A stretch of 64,000 nt of DNA from Parapedobacter soli (GCF_025460835.1 NZ_JAMXAY010000001.1:228490-292489), one strand, 5' to 3'. Shown: positions 8,276 through 18,010, counted from the stretch's first letter. Notes: generated by a model from the letters alone, not told the origin. Made by a program: numbers and translations.

Positions 8276-10195
8276 TTAACCGTTAAAAACACCAAAGGCC
8301 AGAATCAGTACGGCCGCGATGACCATCATAAAGATATATGACCCCACATTGCCGTTTTGTAAGAGCCGTATCCCTTGGGCCGACTCGCCTACGCGCTTAC
8401 CCAAGCCATTAACCAGACCATCGATTCCAGCCCTATCCACTATACGGTAGAAGAATACCGATAACGCATTAAGTGGGCGCACAACAAGGGTATCATATAA
8501 TTCATCCACATAAAACTTATGGTAAGAGAGCTTGGCCAGTACCCCACGTGGAGCATCGTCTGCTTTCGGCACGGTACCTTTGACAGCATATTGCCGATAG
8601 GCCACCACGGCCATTACAATTGCCCCAACCGCCGAAACCGCCATAAGAACGTACTCAGTACTATGGTCTAAATGGAATGGCCCCGTAACTGCTGCGGAGT
8701 CGGCAAATACCGGGGACAGGAAATTGGCTAGCGCCTGACCTCCACCCAGTGCCGACGGCACATTCAGCAAGCCTCCCACGGCAGATAATACAGCTAGAAT
8801 AATCAACGGTACCGTCATCGATGCCGGCGATTCGTGCAGATGATCGGCTTGCTCCGTGGTGCCCCTGAATTTGCCGAAGAACGTAAGGGATAACAACCGG
8901 AACATGTAAAATGCGGTAAACAGCGCCCCAACGAAACCAAGTACCCACAGCAGCTTATTCGCGGAAAAAGCATGGGCCAGTATCTCATCTTTGGAGAAAA
9001 AACCAGATAACGGCGGTATGCCAGCTATAGCAATTGTGGCTACTAACATGGTGACATAGGTGATGGGCAAATGCTTTTTCAGGCCGCCCATGTGGCGCAT
9101 ATCCTGTTCATCGCCCATGGCATGGATTACGGATCCCGCTCCTAGAAATAGTAACGCTTTAAAAAATGCATGGGTGATTACGTGGAAAAAAGCTCCCGTA
9201 AATGCGCCCACGCCGAGCCCCAAAAACATATAGCCCAATTGGGATACGGTGGAATATGCCAATACCTTCTTGATATCATTCTGTGTAATGGCAATGGCTG
9301 CTGCCAGCAGGGCCGTACAGATACCAATAGCGGCTACTATTTGAAGCGTGACCGGCGAGAGGGTAAATAGGATATTAGACCGAGCAATCATATAAATACC
9401 TGCGGTAACCATCGTAGCCGCGTGGATCAATGCCGACACCGGCGTTGGGCCGGCCATCGCATCGGGTAACCACGTAAACAATGGGATCTGGGCCGACTTA
9501 CCTGTAGCTGCCACAAACAGCAATAGTGTGACTAACAACAGCGTGGTATCGCCCATAGCCATACCGGCAGCTTGGGGAAAGACACCGGTAAATTCCAGCG
9601 TACCGAAGGTATTGAATATCAAGAACACCGCAATCAGGAAACTGAGGTCGCCGATACGGTTCATCACGAATGCTTTCTTTCCGGCACTGGCAAATTCTTT
9701 ATTCTTAAACCAAAACCCGATCAGAAGGTATGAGCACAGCCCTACGCCTTCCCAGCCAATGAACATCACGGCGTAGTTTGACCCCAGTACGAGCACTAGC
9801 ATGAAAAAAACAAACAGGTTGAGGAATGCGAAAAACTTGGCAAACCCTGCATCATGTTTCATATAGCCTATGGAGTAGACATGGATAAGAAATCCGATAC
9901 CCGTGACAATGAGCAGCATAATCGCACTCAGGGGATCCACCAAGAATGAAAGCGATACTTCCAAGCTTCCTGCAGCAATCCACTCGAAAACAGACTGTAT
10001 AAAGACGGCGGGCTCACCAGCCTGCCGGGCTGTGTACACCTCGGCGAACACACCGCAGCTCAATAGAAAGGACGCCAGTACCACCCCGCTACCCAGCAGC
10101 CCTACCAAGGGCTTCGACAGCACATTCCTCCCCAATCCGTTGAGCAGAAAACCGACCAAGGGTAATAGTGGAATCAACCAAATTAAATCTATCAT
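8276..10195 (-). CDS. nuoL: NADH-quinone oxidoreductase subunit L
   Basis: 639-residue distal proton-pumping subunit of complex I. The frame opens at 10228, but ATG 10195 gives MIDLIWLIPLLPLVGFLLNG, the usual first helix, so this start is chosen. The core antiporter signature is present (MFIGWEGVGLCSYLLIGFW, then SAQIPLFTWLPDAMAGPTPVSALIHAATMV). The C-terminal part contains the region known to form the long lateral helix that runs along NuoM and NuoN, with YHKFYVDELYD before it. It follows nuoK by 56 bases. Confidence 0.96.
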   Translation of the reverse strand: MIDLIWLIPLLPLVGFLLNGLGRNVLSKPLVGLLGSGVVLASFLLSCGVFAEVYTARQAGEPAVFIQSVFEWIAAGSLEVSLSFLVDPLSAIMLLIVTGIGFLIHVYSIGYMKHDAGFAKFFAFLNLFVFFMLVLVLGSNYAVMFIGWEGVGLCSYLLIGFWFKNKEFASAGKKAFVMNRIGDLSFLIAVFLIFNTFGTLEFTGVFPQAAGMAMGDTTLLLVTLLLFVAATGKSAQIPLFTWLPDAMAGPTPVSALIHAATMVTAGIYMIARSNILFTLSPVTLQIVAAIGICTALLAAAIAITQNDIKKVLAYSTVSQLGYMFLGLGVGAFTGAFFHVITHAFFKALLFLGAGSVIHAMGDEQDMRHMGGLKKHLPITYVTMLVATIAIAGIPPLSGFFSKDEILAHAFSANKLLWVLGFVGALFTAFYMFRLLSLTFFGKFRGTTEQADHLHESPASMTVPLIILAVLSAVGGLLNVPSALGGGQALANFLSPVFADSAAVTGPFHLDHSTEYVLMAVSAVGAIVMAVVAYRQYAVKGTVPKADDAPRGVLAKLSYHKFYVDELYDTLVVRPLNALSVFFYRIVDRAGIDGLVNGLGKRVGESAQGIRLLQNGNVGSYIFMMVIAAVLILAFGVFNG

Positions 10196-10251
10196 CTTTG
10201 TTAATCGTTCAAAATCTTCTATTCTCAAATCGCCAAGTCAACATTTCGCAA

Positions 10252-10581
10252 TCACCCCCTTAGCCTGTTCAGCGCGTTGATGTCGACCGACCGTGTATTC
10301 CGATATACCATCACGATGATGGCCAAACCCACGGCAACCTCCGCAGCCGCCAGCGCCATGATGAAAAATACAAATACCTGCCCGGCTGCATCGCCATGGT
10401 GTACGGAGAATGCTGTCAGCAGTAAGTTCACCGAGTTGAGCATCAACTCGACGGACATCATGATGATAATGACGTTGCGTCGTATCAATACGCCCATAAC
10501 GCCGATAGTGAAAATAATACTACAAAACAGGATATAATGATTGAGGGGCACACCCTGTATGTTTTGTACGATGGTTTCCAT
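10252..10581 (-). CDS. nuoK: NADH-quinone oxidoreductase subunit K
   Basis: 109-residue, three-helix membrane subunit (MrpC-like). NHYILFCSIIFTIGVMGVLIRRN and the following MSVELMLNSVNLLL helix hold the membrane-embedded glutamates used for proton transfer; a second Glu lies in AAAEVAVGLAI. Its ATG immediately follows the nuoJ stop, indicating translational coupling. Confidence 0.95.
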   Translation of the reverse strand: METIVQNIQGVPLNHYILFCSIIFTIGVMGVLIRRNVIIIMMSVELMLNSVNLLLTAFSVHHGDAAGQVFVFFIMALAAAEVAVGLAIIVMVYRNTRSVDINALNRLRG

Positions 10582-11079
10582 TTATACTTTCTTTGGATCG
10601 TTCTTGGCCAATAACACCGCTCCTACCATGGCGGTCAACAATAGAATCGAGGATATCTCAAAAGGTAACAGAAAATCGCTAAACAGCACCTTCCCGAGAT
10701 TAGACACGAGCCCGATATCGGGGTTTTTAAGCACTACTGGATCTGAGATCTGCAATAGCCGGAAGGAGGCCGCTAAGGTCACCAGCAAGCACATCCCTGC
10801 AATTACACCCATAAATTTCACCAAGTTGGATTTAAGTGGCTCCGTATCCTTATTGAGGTTGAGCAGCATCAGCACGAAGAGGAACAGCACCATAATCGCA
10901 CCCATGTACACGATGAAATTGACAACGGCCAGAAACTGTGCGTTCAAAAGGATATAATGCACCGTAAAGGTGAAAAAGGTGATAACTAGATAGAGTACGC
11001 TGTGCACCGGATTCTTGGTGAAGATGGTCATCAGCGCAAAAAAGATAGACAAAAAGGCTACAAAATAAAAAACGCTCAT
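10582..11079 (-). CDS. nuoJ: NADH-quinone oxidoreductase subunit J
   Basis: 165-residue membrane subunit with about five helices. The segment with FIVYMGAIMVLFLFVLMLL is the family signature (the pi-bulge helix of the E-channel in known structures). Placed between nuoI and nuoK as usual, 27 bases after nuoI and abutting nuoK. Confidence 0.95.
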   Translation of the reverse strand: MSVFYFVAFLSIFFALMTIFTKNPVHSVLYLVITFFTFTVHYILLNAQFLAVVNFIVYMGAIMVLFLFVLMLLNLNKDTEPLKSNLVKFMGVIAGMCLLVTLAASFRLLQISDPVVLKNPDIGLVSNLGKVLFSDFLLPFEISSILLLTAMVGAVLLAKNDPKKV

Positions 11080-11106
11080 GCTGCTTTACTAGGGGTTATC
11101 CGCGGA

Positions 11107-11628
11107 CTAAGCCGTGGGTTCATGTTTTTCTTTATAATCAAACCGGGGTTCCACCAATTTGTCTTTACCATAAATAAAATCCTTGCGTAAGTAATCGGCT
11201 GTCACATGCGGGCCATCCAAATAAATGGCCTCTTTGGGACATGCCTCCTCGCATAACCCACAGAATATACAGCGGAGCATATTGATTTCATATACCGCAG
11301 CATACTTTTCTTCCCTATACAGGTGTTCCTCCCCCTTTTGACGCTCGGCAGCGATCATGGTGATGGCCTCGGCCGGGCACGATAGCGCACATAATCCACA
11401 CGCCGTGCACCGTTCACGACCCTCTTCGTCGCGCTTCAGCGAATGCTGCCCACGGAAATTCTTAGAATAGGGCCGCTCCACCTCCGGATACCTTACCGTA
11501 GGGATAGGTTTAAAAAAATGCTTGATGGTAATGGATAACCCTTTGAAAATTGCCGGGAGGTAAATGCGCTCCCAAAAACCCATGGGCTTCTGCTCAAAAA
11601 CCTTCTTCCTATTACTTAGAGACTGCAT
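11107..11628 (-). CDS. nuoI: NADH-quinone oxidoreductase subunit I (two 4Fe-4S clusters)
   Basis: 173-residue ferredoxin-type subunit that carries clusters N6a and N6b between NuoG and NuoB. Two motifs are intact: CTACGLCALSCP and CIFCGLCEEACP. The first residues of the longer frame (to 11646) begin on a TTG; ATG 11628 gives MQSLSNRKKVFEQKPMGFWERIY, an amphipathic start that sits on the membrane arm in this family. It starts 24 bases after the nuoH stop. Confidence 0.95.
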   Translation of the reverse strand: MQSLSNRKKVFEQKPMGFWERIYLPAIFKGLSITIKHFFKPIPTVRYPEVERPYSKNFRGQHSLKRDEEGRERCTACGLCALSCPAEAITMIAAERQKGEEHLYREEKYAAVYEINMLRCIFCGLCEEACPKEAIYLDGPHVTADYLRKDFIYGKDKLVEPRFDYKEKHEPTA

Positions 11629-11652
11629 ATCGTTTCCCCCAACCAAATTTCA

Positions 11653-12690
11653 TTAAAAAAACGTATCATTGATAATAGTAATAACTCCTGTCAGCACGAT
11701 ATTGGCTATTGCCAATGGAATCAAGACCTTCCACCCTAGATTCATCAATTGATCGTAGCGGAATCGCGGCAATGTCCACCGAATCCACATAAAGAAAAAA
11801 ATGAAGGCAAAAATCTTCGCGAAAAACACGATGACGCCAATGATCGTAATCCAGTTCTGGGAGAGGCCAAGGTCGTACATGAAGGGGAAGTTATATCCAC
11901 CGAAGTAGAGCGTAGCCATCAGTGCTGAGGAGACAAACATATTGATGTACTCGGAGAACATGTAAAGCCCGAGTTTCATCGATGAATATTCAAGGTTATA
12001 TCCCCCGATCAACTCGGTCTCGCACTCAGGCAGGTCAAATGGTACACGGTTGCATTCCGCAAACGCGCACACCAGGAAAATCAGGAAACCCAGGGGTTGC
12101 ACCCATATATTCCAGTTGACAAATCCCGATTGCTGCTCGACGATTTCCTTTAGCGAAAGGGTTTGGGTAACCATGAGCAACGCAATGAGGGCAAGGCCCA
12201 TAGCCAGCTCGTAGCTGATGCTTTGGGACGCCGCGCGTACCGCACCCATCAGCGAAAACTTATTGTTTGAAGCCCATCCACCCAGCATGATGCCATACAC
12301 ACCCAAGGCAACCACTCCGAACATATACAGAACGCCGATATTCACATCCGTCACCTGCAGTTCTATCACGCGGTCGCCGATGGTAAGTGACTGTCCCCAT
12401 GGAATGACTGCACTACCTATACAGGCGGTGATGATGGCAATGGTGGGGCCGAGGATAAACAGCGATTTATGGGCACCGGCCGGTATGATCTCCTCTTTGA
12501 AGAAGAATTTGCCTCCATCGCACAGTGGCTGTAGAATTCCAAAAGGGCCTGCTCGGTCGGGACCAAATCGGTCTTGCATGAACCCCGCCACCTTACGTTC
12601 GGCCAAAGTCGAATACATCGCAATCACCAAGGTGACCACAAAAATGAGGGTGACCAATACTACTTTTTCAATGACAAACGCCAATTCCAT
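11653..12690 (-). CDS. nuoH: NADH-quinone oxidoreductase subunit H
   Basis: 345-residue membrane subunit that forms most of the quinone chamber at the junction of the two arms. Recognised from ERKVAGFMQDRFGPDRAGPFGILQPLCDGGKFFFKEE split over helices 1 and 2 and from the loop ECNRVPFDLPECETELIGGYNLEYSSMKLG, both strongly conserved. The frame extends to 12705 on a TTG; ATG 12690 (MELAFVIEK) is used. It starts 50 bases after the nuoG stop. Confidence 0.95.
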   Translation of the reverse strand: MELAFVIEKVVLVTLIFVVTLVIAMYSTLAERKVAGFMQDRFGPDRAGPFGILQPLCDGGKFFFKEEIIPAGAHKSLFILGPTIAIITACIGSAVIPWGQSLTIGDRVIELQVTDVNIGVLYMFGVVALGVYGIMLGGWASNNKFSLMGAVRAASQSISYELAMGLALIALLMVTQTLSLKEIVEQQSGFVNWNIWVQPLGFLIFLVCAFAECNRVPFDLPECETELIGGYNLEYSSMKLGLYMFSEYINMFVSSALMATLYFGGYNFPFMYDLGLSQNWITIIGVIVFFAKIFAFIFFFMWIRWTLPRFRYDQLMNLGWKVLIPLAIANIVLTGVITIINDTFF

Positions 12691-12740
12691 ATCTTGTACT
12701 TCCAATTTTCCAAGTCAACACATTTTCTCTTCAACACGCC

Positions 12741-13757
12741 TTACGGTAGCAGCCGCTCTGTCCGTTCAAGCTGTTCCTTATTCGCCTCTTGCAGGGCTAA
12801 ATTCTTTTTGACCACCGGTGGTGGATTGAACTGTTCGTAGTGGTTTGCAGAAATTACCGAAGTCCGCTTCACTTTCCGTGGTCCTTCAATGACCCAGTCG
12901 GCGGTCGCTTTCTTATCAAACCGGCATGTATTGCATATAAATTCTTCTGCCTCGCCGTAGGTATCCTTCCTTGCGGTAACTCGTAGCACCTCTTCTCCTT
13001 TATACCAGAGTGTCACCTTGCCGCTACATGTCGGGCAATCGCGGTGGGCCTCGACCGGTTTAGTAAACCACACCCTGTTTTTGAAACGGAATGTCTTGTC
13101 GGTCAGTGCGCCTACCGGGCATACATCAATCATATTACCCGAAAACTCATTGTCTACCGCTTTTTTGATATAGGTAGAAATCTCGGCGGCATCTCCCCGG
13201 CCCAACACACCGTGCACACGTTGTGGCGTAAGTTGGTCGGCCACCATCACGCAGCGGTAGCAGAGGATGCATCGCGTCATGTGGAGCTGTATTTTATCTC
13301 CGATATCAATCTTATCAAACGTACGCCGCTCGAATTCGTAGCGGGTATCTGCTAGACCGTGTTGATAGCTGAGGTCCTGGAGATGGCATTCTCCGGCTTG
13401 GTCGCATATAGGGCAATCGAGCGGGTGGTTAATCAGCAAGAACTCCACTACTCCTTTCCTGGCTTCGAGCACTTCCGGTGAGGTGATGTTCTGTACTTCC
13501 ATCCCATCCATCACGGTCGTGCGGCACGAGGCTACCAACTTTGGCATCGGACGTGGGTCTTTTTCCGACCCTTTGCTTACCTTTACCAAGCACGTGCGGC
13601 ACTTCCCGCCACTGCCTTCCAGTTTGGAGTAATAGCACATTGCCGGCGGCACCACGTCGCCACCGATCTGGCGGGCGGCATTCATTATCGTCGTTCCGGG
13701 AGCAACCTCAACCGGAATACCATCGATAGTCACCTTCAATTTAACATCTTCGGCCAT
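12741..13757 (-). CDS. nuoG: short NADH-quinone oxidoreductase subunit G (Fe-S modules only)
   Basis: 338-residue electron-transfer subunit. ATG 13757 (MAEDVKLKVTIDG) is chosen over an upstream TTG. The N-terminal ferredoxin fold carries the 2Fe-2S ligands (MCYYSKLEGSGGKCRTC and a later C). The His/Cys motif HPLDCPICDQAGECHLQD binds N5, and CILCYRCVMV with CPVGAL binds N4. A last CPTCSG...CNTC set may be the fourth, N7-like site. The chain then ends, whereas classical NuoG goes on for 350-550 residues with a molybdopterin-oxidoreductase-like domain. The frame is closed by a normal stop and nuoH follows 50 bases later, so this is a genuine short form and not a frameshift. Confidence 0.92.
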   Translation of the reverse strand: MAEDVKLKVTIDGIPVEVAPGTTIMNAARQIGGDVVPPAMCYYSKLEGSGGKCRTCLVKVSKGSEKDPRPMPKLVASCRTTVMDGMEVQNITSPEVLEARKGVVEFLLINHPLDCPICDQAGECHLQDLSYQHGLADTRYEFERRTFDKIDIGDKIQLHMTRCILCYRCVMVADQLTPQRVHGVLGRGDAAEISTYIKKAVDNEFSGNMIDVCPVGALTDKTFRFKNRVWFTKPVEAHRDCPTCSGKVTLWYKGEEVLRVTARKDTYGEAEEFICNTCRFDKKATADWVIEGPRKVKRTSVISANHYEQFNPPPVVKKNLALQEANKEQLERTERLLP

Positions 13758-13824
13758 ATCATTTCCCCTATCAGCCAAGGCTTACGGTTTCCTGCCCGTG
13801 GCTATGTATTCAATCACTTTATAC

Positions 13825-15177
13825 TCAGGCTACCGGTTCCAGTGGATCAGCGTAATGGGCCAGCCCATAATTACGGTGCTGGGCCTCCTGACCATGGCTC
13901 ACGTGCCATTCAAATTCATCCCTAAAATGCCGGATAGCACTAGCTACCGGCCATGCCGCCGCATCGCCCAGTGGGCATATCGTATTGCCTTCGATATTCT
14001 TGGCTACATTCACCAGCAGGTCGATATCGCTTGATGAGCCGTGGCCATATTCGATATTATGCAATACTTTCTCCAGCCATCCGGTCCCCTCGCGGCAAGG
14101 TGAACACTGGCCACAGCTTTCGTGGTGGTAAAACCGCGAAAAGTTCCACGTGTTCCGCACGATGCACTGGTCTTCATCAAATGCAATGAACCCGCCGGAT
14201 CCCAGCATTGTACCACTTTGGAAACCTCCATCGGCCAACGACTCGTAAGTCATCAGGCGCGGCTCGCCATTCAGTGTTTTCAAGATAAGATTGGCTGGCA
14301 ATATCGGCACCGACGATCCGCCGGCCACCACCGCTTTCAGTCTTTTCCCATTGGCAATACCGCCGCAATACTCGTCGGAATAAATAAATTCCTCCACGGG
14401 CACCCCCAGTTCGATCTCATAAACCCCAGGCTTATTCACGTTGCCTCCGGCAGAAATCAACTTGGTTCCGGTGCTCCGTCCCACTCCGATTTTCGCATAT
14501 TCCGCACCACCATCGTTGATAATGGGCACTGTGGCGGCGATAGATTCGACGTTGTTTACCACCGTGGGGCAATTATAAAGTCCGGATACGGCAGGGAACG
14601 GCGGTTTGATCCGTGGATTACCCCGCTTACCTTCCAACGATTCCAGCAGTGCTGTTTCTTCCCCACAGATATAAGCGCCTCCGCCGGGCTGTACATACAA
14701 TTCAAGATTGTAACCGGTGCCTAGGATATCCTTTCCCAGGAAGCCGGCATTTTTCGCTTCGGCGATGGCCCTTTCGAGGATACGTATCTGGGGCATCATC
14801 TCACCGCGCACGTAGATGTATGAAGTATTGGCTCCCAGCGCATAACTCGACACGATCATCCCCTCAATCAACGCATGGGGGATATGTGTCATCAGATACC
14901 GGTCCTTGAACGTACCCGGTTCGGATTCGTCGGCATTACATACCAAATAACGGGGCACCCCTTCCGGCTTTGCCAGAAAACTCCATTTCATCCCCGTTGG
15001 GAAGCCTGCACCACCACGGCCCCGCAAGCCTGATGCCTTAACCTCTTCAACCACCTCGTCGGGGGTAAGCGTCTTCAATGCTTTCTCGACAGCCCGATAT
15101 CCTCCCTTTTGACGATATACGTCGAAAGTCTGGATACCTGGAACATCGATATGTGTCAATAATAACTTACGAGCCAT
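13825..15177 (-). CDS. nuoF: NADH-quinone oxidoreductase subunit F (NADH/FMN site)
   Basis: 450-residue flavoprotein that oxidises NADH and passes electrons to cluster N3. The glycine-rich FMN/NADH loops are clear (GLRGRGGAGFPTGMKW; YICGEETALLESLEG), as is the 4Fe-4S motif SCGQCSPCREG with a distal Cys in ICPLGDAAAW. Length is typical. It starts 5 bases after nuoE. Confidence 0.96.
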   Translation of the reverse strand: MARKLLLTHIDVPGIQTFDVYRQKGGYRAVEKALKTLTPDEVVEEVKASGLRGRGGAGFPTGMKWSFLAKPEGVPRYLVCNADESEPGTFKDRYLMTHIPHALIEGMIVSSYALGANTSYIYVRGEMMPQIRILERAIAEAKNAGFLGKDILGTGYNLELYVQPGGGAYICGEETALLESLEGKRGNPRIKPPFPAVSGLYNCPTVVNNVESIAATVPIINDGGAEYAKIGVGRSTGTKLISAGGNVNKPGVYEIELGVPVEEFIYSDEYCGGIANGKRLKAVVAGGSSVPILPANLILKTLNGEPRLMTYESLADGGFQSGTMLGSGGFIAFDEDQCIVRNTWNFSRFYHHESCGQCSPCREGTGWLEKVLHNIEYGHGSSSDIDLLVNVAKNIEGNTICPLGDAAAWPVASAIRHFRDEFEWHVSHGQEAQHRNYGLAHYADPLEPVA

Positions 15178-15182
15178 AATTA

Positions 15183-15725
15183 TCAGCTTTCTGCTGTCAG
15201 CTCTCGCCCTTCAGCTTTATTCTTAAGTTCGTCAATCAGTTTGTCTATCTTTTCCTCGGTCAGGTTTTCATAAAAGGTGTATTCAGGCCCGATTTGCAGT
15301 ACGGGACCGTAGCCGCATGCGGCCATGCATTCCACACCCCGCCAGCTAAACAACCCGTCGGGAGTAACCTCGCCTTCCTTCACCCCCAGCCGCTGCTCGA
15401 TGTGTGCCATGATGCGTTCCGCACCCACCAGGCAACAGGGTCCCGTGCGGCATACTTCCAAAACGAATTTACCCGGTGGCTGCAGGAAGAACATGGTATA
15501 AAAGGTAGCCACCTCATACACCTCAATGGGTTCGAGATTGAGGTAAGCCGCTACGCTGTCCATCGCGGGTACGCTCAACCAGCCATATACCGCCTGCACT
15601 TCATGCAATATCGGTAACAGTGCCGACTTTTGCCTTCCTTCCGGATAGCGTGCTACGATTTCGGCAAATTTGCCCAGCATCTCTTCCGTGAATTCCACGG
15701 GCTCATTATGTTTTACACTAAGCAT
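15183..15725 (-). CDS. nuoE: NADH-quinone oxidoreductase subunit E (2Fe-2S)
   Basis: 180-residue thioredoxin-fold subunit carrying the off-path 2Fe-2S cluster N1a. Ligands are in CRTGPCCLVGAE and CMAACGYGP. The N-terminal helical region (EIVARYPEGRQKSALLPILHEVQAVYGWL) is typical. Its start overlaps the end of nuoD by 8 bases. The last residues are Lys/Glu-rich and poorly conserved in this family. Confidence 0.95.
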   Translation of the reverse strand: MLSVKHNEPVEFTEEMLGKFAEIVARYPEGRQKSALLPILHEVQAVYGWLSVPAMDSVAAYLNLEPIEVYEVATFYTMFFLQPPGKFVLEVCRTGPCCLVGAERIMAHIEQRLGVKEGEVTPDGLFSWRGVECMAACGYGPVLQIGPEYTFYENLTEEKIDKLIDELKNKAEGRELTAES

Positions 15726-16953
15726 CCAATTCTCCTGCTATAATGTTTAAACTACTCATATTGATTATAGCATCGGACAGCAACATCCCGCTGCTCATCG
15801 GTGCATACATCTGATAGTTGATGAATGATGGCCTGCGGAAGTGCAGCCGGTAGGGCGATCTACCGCCATCACTGATCAGGTAAAAGCCCAATTCGCCGTT
15901 TGCCCCTTCCACGCAATGGTACACCTCATTCTTCGGTGGGTCAACCTCGCCCATCACAATCTTGAAATGGTAAATCAGGGCCTCCATGTTGTTATATACC
16001 TGTTCTTTTGGCGGCAGGTAGAAGTCCGGCACATCGGCATGGAAAACACCTTTCGGCTCCCTGTCAATTTTATCGAGCGCCTGCTCAATGATTTTCAGGC
16101 TCTCCCACATCTCGTTGTTACGAACGATAAAACGGTCGTAAACATCTCCTTTAGTACCCACGGGGATATCGAAATCAAACTCTTCGTATGATGAGTAAGG
16201 TTCGCTTACCCTTACGTCGTAATCGACTCCTGCTGCCCGCAATAGGGGGCCACTCCAACTGTAGCTCAACGCCGTTTTGGCGTCTACTGCTGCCACATCC
16301 GCCGTGCGGTCGATAAAAATCCGGTTACGGTTAAAAAGATCTTCAAATTCGCGCAGCACCGGTGGGAACCGCTTTAGAAACTCGCGGATCTTGGCAAATG
16401 CCGTATCGTTGAAATCGCGTTCAAACCCGCCTATCCGGCCAATATTGGTGGTGAGCCTGGCCCCACAAATCTCTTCGTATATTTCGTAAATGAATTCGCG
16501 TTCCTGCAACACATACAAGAAGCCGGAAAACGCTCCTGTATCCACACCCAGAATACCGTTACAGATGATGTGGTCGGTAATACGCGCCAGCTCCATGATA
16601 ATCACCCGCATATACTGGACCCGCTTGGGTATCTCGATACCGAGAAGCTTCTCGACCGTCATATGCCAGCCCATGTTGTTAATGGGTGAGGAGCAATAGT
16701 TAAGCCGGTCGGTCAATGGCGTGATCTGGTAAAACGGGCGGTGCTCGGCAATCTTTTCAAAAGCACGGTGGATGTATCCAATGGTGGACACCCCACTGAC
16801 GATGCGTTCCCCATCCACTTGAAGGACATTCTGGAATACACCATGTGTCGCAGGGTGTGTGGGCCCAAGATTGAGCGTAAACAGCTCGTCTTGCGGATCG
16901 TTATCGCTAAAAACAGGCTTATTGTGCGTTATTTTAGAAACCGAGTCGCTCAT
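15718..16953 (-). CDS. nuoD: NADH-quinone oxidoreductase subunit D (49 kDa-type)
   Basis: 411-residue subunit that forms the quinone site with NuoB and NuoH. It derives from NiFe-hydrogenase large subunits. The quinone-binding loop LGPTHPATHGVFQ is intact, and the family segments GYIHRAFEKIAEHRPFYQITPLTDRLNYCSS and GRIGGFERDF are present. It is separate from NuoC here, not fused. nuoC ends 6 bases upstream, and the gene overlaps nuoE by 8 bases. Confidence 0.96.
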   Translation of the reverse strand: MSDSVSKITHNKPVFSDNDPQDELFTLNLGPTHPATHGVFQNVLQVDGERIVSGVSTIGYIHRAFEKIAEHRPFYQITPLTDRLNYCSSPINNMGWHMTVEKLLGIEIPKRVQYMRVIIMELARITDHIICNGILGVDTGAFSGFLYVLQEREFIYEIYEEICGARLTTNIGRIGGFERDFNDTAFAKIREFLKRFPPVLREFEDLFNRNRIFIDRTADVAAVDAKTALSYSWSGPLLRAAGVDYDVRVSEPYSSYEEFDFDIPVGTKGDVYDRFIVRNNEMWESLKIIEQALDKIDREPKGVFHADVPDFYLPPKEQVYNNMEALIYHFKIVMGEVDPPKNEVYHCVEGANGELGFYLISDGGRSPYRLHFRRPSFINYQMYAPMSSGMLLSDAIINMSSLNIIAGELDA

Positions 16954-16959
16954 AATATC

Positions 16960-17466
16960 TTACCTTCCGAAGAAATAGTCTTTCTTGTCTACTTTATTGG
17001 AATCCTCCAACGGATACTCTTTCCGCATTGGGAACACCTCCATATCGTCTACATTCAATATGCGGCGGAGATCCGGATGCCCCACAAACTGTATCCCAAA
17101 AAAGTCGTATGTTTCACGTTCCATCCAATTAGCGCCATCCCACAGCGCTGTGGCCGTTGGTATCGCCGGGTACTTGCCATCAACGAAAACCTTGATGCGG
17201 ATTCGCATCCTGTTGATCAGGCTGTGTACATGGTAAACCACAGCCAGTTCCTTATCCTTTTCAGGGTAATGCACTGCCGTAATGTCCGTTAGGTATCCGA
17301 ATTGCAATTCCCCATCGGTTTTTAGGAATTCGAGGACATCCAATAGCTGCGTTGTATCGGTTTCAACGGTGAGCAAACCGAAAGGCTCCGACACATTGCG
17401 GATAGCATCGTCGACAAACCGCTCCTGAAGCCGCTGCAATATACCGTTATTATCGAGTTTAGCCAT
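16960..17466 (-). CDS. nuoC: NADH-quinone oxidoreductase subunit C (30 kDa-type)
   Basis: 168-residue peripheral-arm subunit without cofactors. The C-terminal signature WMERETYDFFGIQFVGHPDLRRIL is clear, followed by the usual FPMRKEYPLED. The first codons overlap the end of nuoB by 8 bases, implying coupled translation. Confidence 0.95.
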   Translation of the reverse strand: MAKLDNNGILQRLQERFVDDAIRNVSEPFGLLTVETDTTQLLDVLEFLKTDGELQFGYLTDITAVHYPEKDKELAVVYHVHSLINRMRIRIKVFVDGKYPAIPTATALWDGANWMERETYDFFGIQFVGHPDLRRILNVDDMEVFPMRKEYPLEDSNKVDKKDYFFGR

Positions 17467-18010
17467 AAGTCTGTATTCCGTACTTTTCCAGCATCGCTTT
17501 GTACTCGGGCGAATTACGTCTGTTCAATGGTTCGTTTTTAACGATTTCCTGCAGGCGCATCACACCATCCAGTATGGCCTCGGGCCGCGGCGGGCATCCG
17601 GGCACATATACGTCTACAGGGATAACCTCGTCAATACCCTGCAACACCGAATAGGTATCGAATATCCCACCGCTCGATGCGCAAGCACCGACCGCGATGA
17701 CCCAACGTGGTTCGGCCATCTGAATATATACCTGTCGAAGTACCGGCGCCATCTTCTTTGCGATGGTACCCATTACCAACAACATATCAGCTTGCCGCGG
17801 TGAAAAACTGGGTCGCTCGGCACCAAAACGGGCCAAATCGTAATGGGCGCCCATCGTTGCCATAAACTCAATACCGCAGCACGATGTTGCAAATGGCAAT
17901 GGCCACAACGAATTGGCCCTAGCCAACCCGATGACCTTATCCAGCTTCGTCGCGAAAAAACCCGACCCTTCCACGCCAGGCGGCGCTGGCGCCAATTTAA
18001 TATCACTCAT
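17459..18010 (-). CDS. nuoB: NADH-quinone oxidoreductase subunit B (cluster N2)
   Basis: 183-residue subunit that binds 4Fe-4S cluster N2, the electron donor to quinone. Ligand motifs are visible: the tandem cysteines in TSCCGIEFMA, then GACASSGG and PGCPPRPEA. Length is usual. It begins 126 bases after nuoA, the widest gap in the operon (see the candidate internal promoter there). Confidence 0.96.
   Translation of the reverse strand: MSDIKLAPAPPGVEGSGFFATKLDKVIGLARANSLWPLPFATSCCGIEFMATMGAHYDLARFGAERPSFSPRQADMLLVMGTIAKKMAPVLRQVYIQMAEPRWVIAVGACASSGGIFDTYSVLQGIDEVIPVDVYVPGCPPRPEAILDGVMRLQEIVKNEPLNRRNSPEYKAMLEKYGIQTYG

Noticed and set aside
12218-12811. 197-codon plus-strand frame
   Set aside because: Antisense to nuoH and the nuoG end. 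Low-complexity Ser/Thr/Pro translation typical of a shadow frame.
14122-14724. 200-codon plus-strand frame
   Set aside because: Antisense to nuoF, whose conserved motifs fully account for this stretch.
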